Part shown: positions 5,988 to 7,491 of the stretch, in pieces
How positions within the stretch are numbered: position 1 is the stretch's first letter
How the letters are laid out: each line of letters opens with the position of its first letter
Assembly (NCBI GenBank): GCA_002439705.1
Contig: DJPE01000053.1
Coordinates: 1 to 7,491 of the forward strand
Reading direction: 5' to 3'
DNA from: Christensenella sp. UBA6420
GTDB taxonomy: Bacteria > Bacillota > Clostridia > Christensenellales > DTU072
Length of the DNA stretch: 7,491 nt
Notes under the pieces: generated by a model
Told to the model about the DNA's origin: nothing
What the model saw: the letters and a program-made list of their open reading frames with translations, nothing else
Databases searched by the model: none
Program-made: the position numbers and the translations under genes

Positions 5988-6860
5988 ATGAAGACTCGAT
6001 TTATTACGGCGGAAGCGTCGCTTATATCGTCAGTAAGATGCGGCGGCAGACTCGAAAGATTGTTCGCACCGTACGTGTTAAGCGACGTATTAAGGCTAAA
6101 AGACGAATATCCCGACGAAAAGTTACGGATAATAGGCGGACTTACGAATACTCTCGTACTTAGTTCGGGTGTTAAGGACGTTGTAATAACTTCCGAAAAT
6201 ATGCGCGGACTTACCGTGGAAGGGAGCGTAATAAAAGCCTTCGCGGGAGAAAAATTAAGTAACGTGGCAAAGACCGCAAGAACTTACGGGCTTAGCGGAA
6301 TGGAAAGACTTTCGGGAATACCGGGGACGGTCGGCGGAGCCGTGATGGGGAACGCGGGAAGTTTCGGCGACAGTATATCCGACGTGTTTATCGGGGCGGA
6401 GATAGTGGATCTCGATAAAGGCAGAACGGAATTTATACCTGCGGAAGAGATAGCTTTCGGGTACAGATACTGTAACTTGCGAAAACATAAAGATTTCATC
6501 TATCGGGCGTGGTTCGGACTTACCGAAGGAAGATACGAAACGATAGTCGCTCTTACCGAAAAGGCGAGAGAAGACAGACTGTCGACGCAACCTAAATATC
6601 CGTCGCTCGGGTGCGTATTCAAGAAGTACGGCAACGAGTCCGCGGGGTGGTATATAGAGCAGGCGGGACTTAAAGGATACCGCTACGGCGGAATGGAAAT
6701 ATCCGACGCCCACGCCAACTTTATAGTAAATCGCGGGGGCGGTACCCCGGAAGAATATATGTATCTTGTCGGACTTGCCGAAAAAAAGGTATACGAAACA
6801 TTCGGGATAAAACTTGTCAGGGAGATAAAAGTATTAGGTGAGCAAGAGAGTAATCGATGA
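5988..6860 (+). CDS. murB: UDP-N-acetylenolpyruvoylglucosamine reductase
   Basis: MurB reduces UDP-GlcNAc-enolpyruvate to UDP-MurNAc with NADPH and bound FAD, the second committed step of peptidoglycan synthesis in the cytoplasm. The 290 residues carry an FAD-binding domain (about 20-170) with the signature SGIPGTVGGA and NAG, the catalytic-region GYR (Tyr159, Arg160), the segment LGCVFKK (207-213), the C-terminal domain with GLKGYR-x-GG and HANFIVN, and the last catalytic Glu279 in REIKVLG. Two positions differ from the common form: the flavin loop usually written GGGSN reads GGLTN (50-54), and the proton-donating Ser of GS-x-F is Cys209. The length is normal and the frame intact, so I expect an active enzyme. 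The start has AAGAAGG six bases upstream. The 3' end overlaps whiA by 23 bases. Confidence 0.95.
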   Translation: MKTRFITAEASLISSVRCGGRLERLFAPYVLSDVLRLKDEYPDEKLRIIGGLTNTLVLSSGVKDVVITSENMRGLTVEGSVIKAFAGEKLSNVAKTARTYGLSGMERLSGIPGTVGGAVMGNAGSFGDSISDVFIGAEIVDLDKGRTEFIPAEEIAFGYRYCNLRKHKDFIYRAWFGLTEGRYETIVALTEKAREDRLSTQPKYPSLGCVFKKYGNESAGWYIEQAGLKGYRYGGMEISDAHANFIVNRGGGTPEEYMYLVGLAEKKVYETFGIKLVREIKVLGEQESNR

Positions 6861-7491
6861 AGTAAAACGGGAACTTCTCGCGGAAGAAATCGGCGGGTGC
6901 TGTTCCTACGCCTTTTTGTCGGGAGCGATAAGGGGTGCGGGAGAACTAGGTTTTACTTTCAAAGGCTTCGCCCTTACTTTCCGTCACGACGATAAAGAAT
7001 TTGTCGAAAAAATAGCTTCCGTCATAGAAAAAACTTTCGGAGAAAAATTTTCCGTCGAAGAAACATATATCGACATGGCGATAAAAAAAGGCACGACTTA
7101 CGTTCTCTCGATCCCTGCGGAAACGGCGGTAGGCATACTCGAAAAATGCGAAATAGTCCGTTCCCGCTGCGAACTCGTAAGCACTTTGCCCCGTACGCTC
7201 GTAGGCAGAAAGTGTTGCAAAAAAGCCTACCTTGCGGGTTTGTTTTTATCCTGCGGATACTTGGGAGTCCCCGACCAGATAAACGAGTGGACGGGCGGCA
7301 AATCCCGTTGCGGATACTCGTTGGAATATAAACTGAATTCCGACATAGTTATGGAGCCGATAAAAAAGCTCATAATAAAAGCGGCGTTTCTGGACGACAA
7401 CAGCGTTCTTACCCGCAAAAGGGGTAGCGTAATCTACGTTAAGAACGCCGAAGCGATAGCAAAGGTCCTTACCGCAACGGGGAGTAATCTC
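6838..7491 (+). CDS. whiA: WhiA-type DNA-binding regulator, 3' end missing
   Basis: The frame is open from GTG (6838) through the window end, giving 218 residues of a protein normally near 310. WhiA is conserved in Gram-positive bacteria; it controls sporulation division in Streptomyces and affects division and chromosome segregation in Bacillus. Visible features are the N-terminal VIDEVKREL, a cysteine pair at 21-22 leading into a first LAGLIDADG-like helix (YAFLSGAIRGAG), and a second such helix after Cys126-Cys127 (AYLAGLFLSCGYL). These belong to the homing-endonuclease-like domain, which in WhiA has lost nuclease activity. The C-terminal helix-turn-helix domain lies beyond the window. The GTG is the first possible start, because an in-frame TAG immediately precedes it. 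It lies inside murB with a 23-base overlap and only a distant GGAG (6821-6824), which suggests translational coupling. The residues around 144-156 (Q-I-N-E-W region) look like a short insertion. Confidence 0.92.
   Translation, partial: MSKRVIDEVKRELLAEEIGGCCSYAFLSGAIRGAGELGFTFKGFALTFRHDDKEFVEKIASVIEKTFGEKFSVEETYIDMAIKKGTTYVLSIPAETAVGILEKCEIVRSRCELVSTLPRTLVGRKCCKKAYLAGLFLSCGYLGVPDQINEWTGGKSRCGYSLEYKLNSDIVMEPIKKLIIKAAFLDDNSVLTRKRGSVIYVKNAEAIAKVLTATGSNL

Noticed and set aside
6255..6713. A 152-residue leftward open frame opposite murB.
   Set aside because: Antisense shadow of a complete murB gene with all catalytic motifs; no ribosome binding site.

Overview
This looks like an ordinary chromosomal segment of a low-to-mid GC Gram-positive bacterium, most likely an anaerobic clostridium-like member of Bacillota. 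The reasons are the linked uvrC, murB and whiA genes (whiA is confined to Gram-positive lineages), strong GGAGG-type ribosome binding sites, sigma-A-type promoters with 17-base spacers, a lipoprotein with a clean lipobox, and intrinsic terminators. TGA is used as a normal stop. Placement below class level is not possible from the sequence. I see no phage, transposase, CRISPR, tRNA or rRNA.

Left part (1-2453): a rightward gene outside the window ends at a perfect 23-bp hairpin terminator (1-54). Facing it are two leftward genes. The first is a small protein with two zinc knuckle pairs and a very acidic tail (358-837). The second is a secreted lipoprotein with propeller-like repeats (993-2381). 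Between them, the lipoprotein terminator and the zinc-ribbon promoter overlap, so the predicted start of transcription falls inside the terminator stem.

Middle (2454-3251): a divergent intergenic region of about 290 bases carries a long inverted repeat (2591-2646). A good promoter then drives a 117-residue membrane protein built from two copies of one 49-residue module. It ends at a clear terminator.

Right part (3252-7491): a rightward housekeeping cluster of uvrC (nucleotide excision repair), a Cof-type HAD phosphatase overlapping it by 14 bases, murB (peptidoglycan precursor synthesis) and whiA (DNA-binding regulator, cut by the window end) overlapping murB by 23 bases. The uvrC promoter is placed so that its transcript should begin at or next to the AUG. 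A consensus promoter before murB has its -10 box touching the murB start codon. In many Bacillota rapZ and yvcK sit between murB and whiA or just before whiA; here they do not.

I did not find a clear new defence or mobile system. The most unusual points are the promoter/start-codon geometry at uvrC and murB, the terminator/promoter overlap, the acidic zinc-ribbon protein, the duplicated membrane module and the inverted repeat at 2591-2646.
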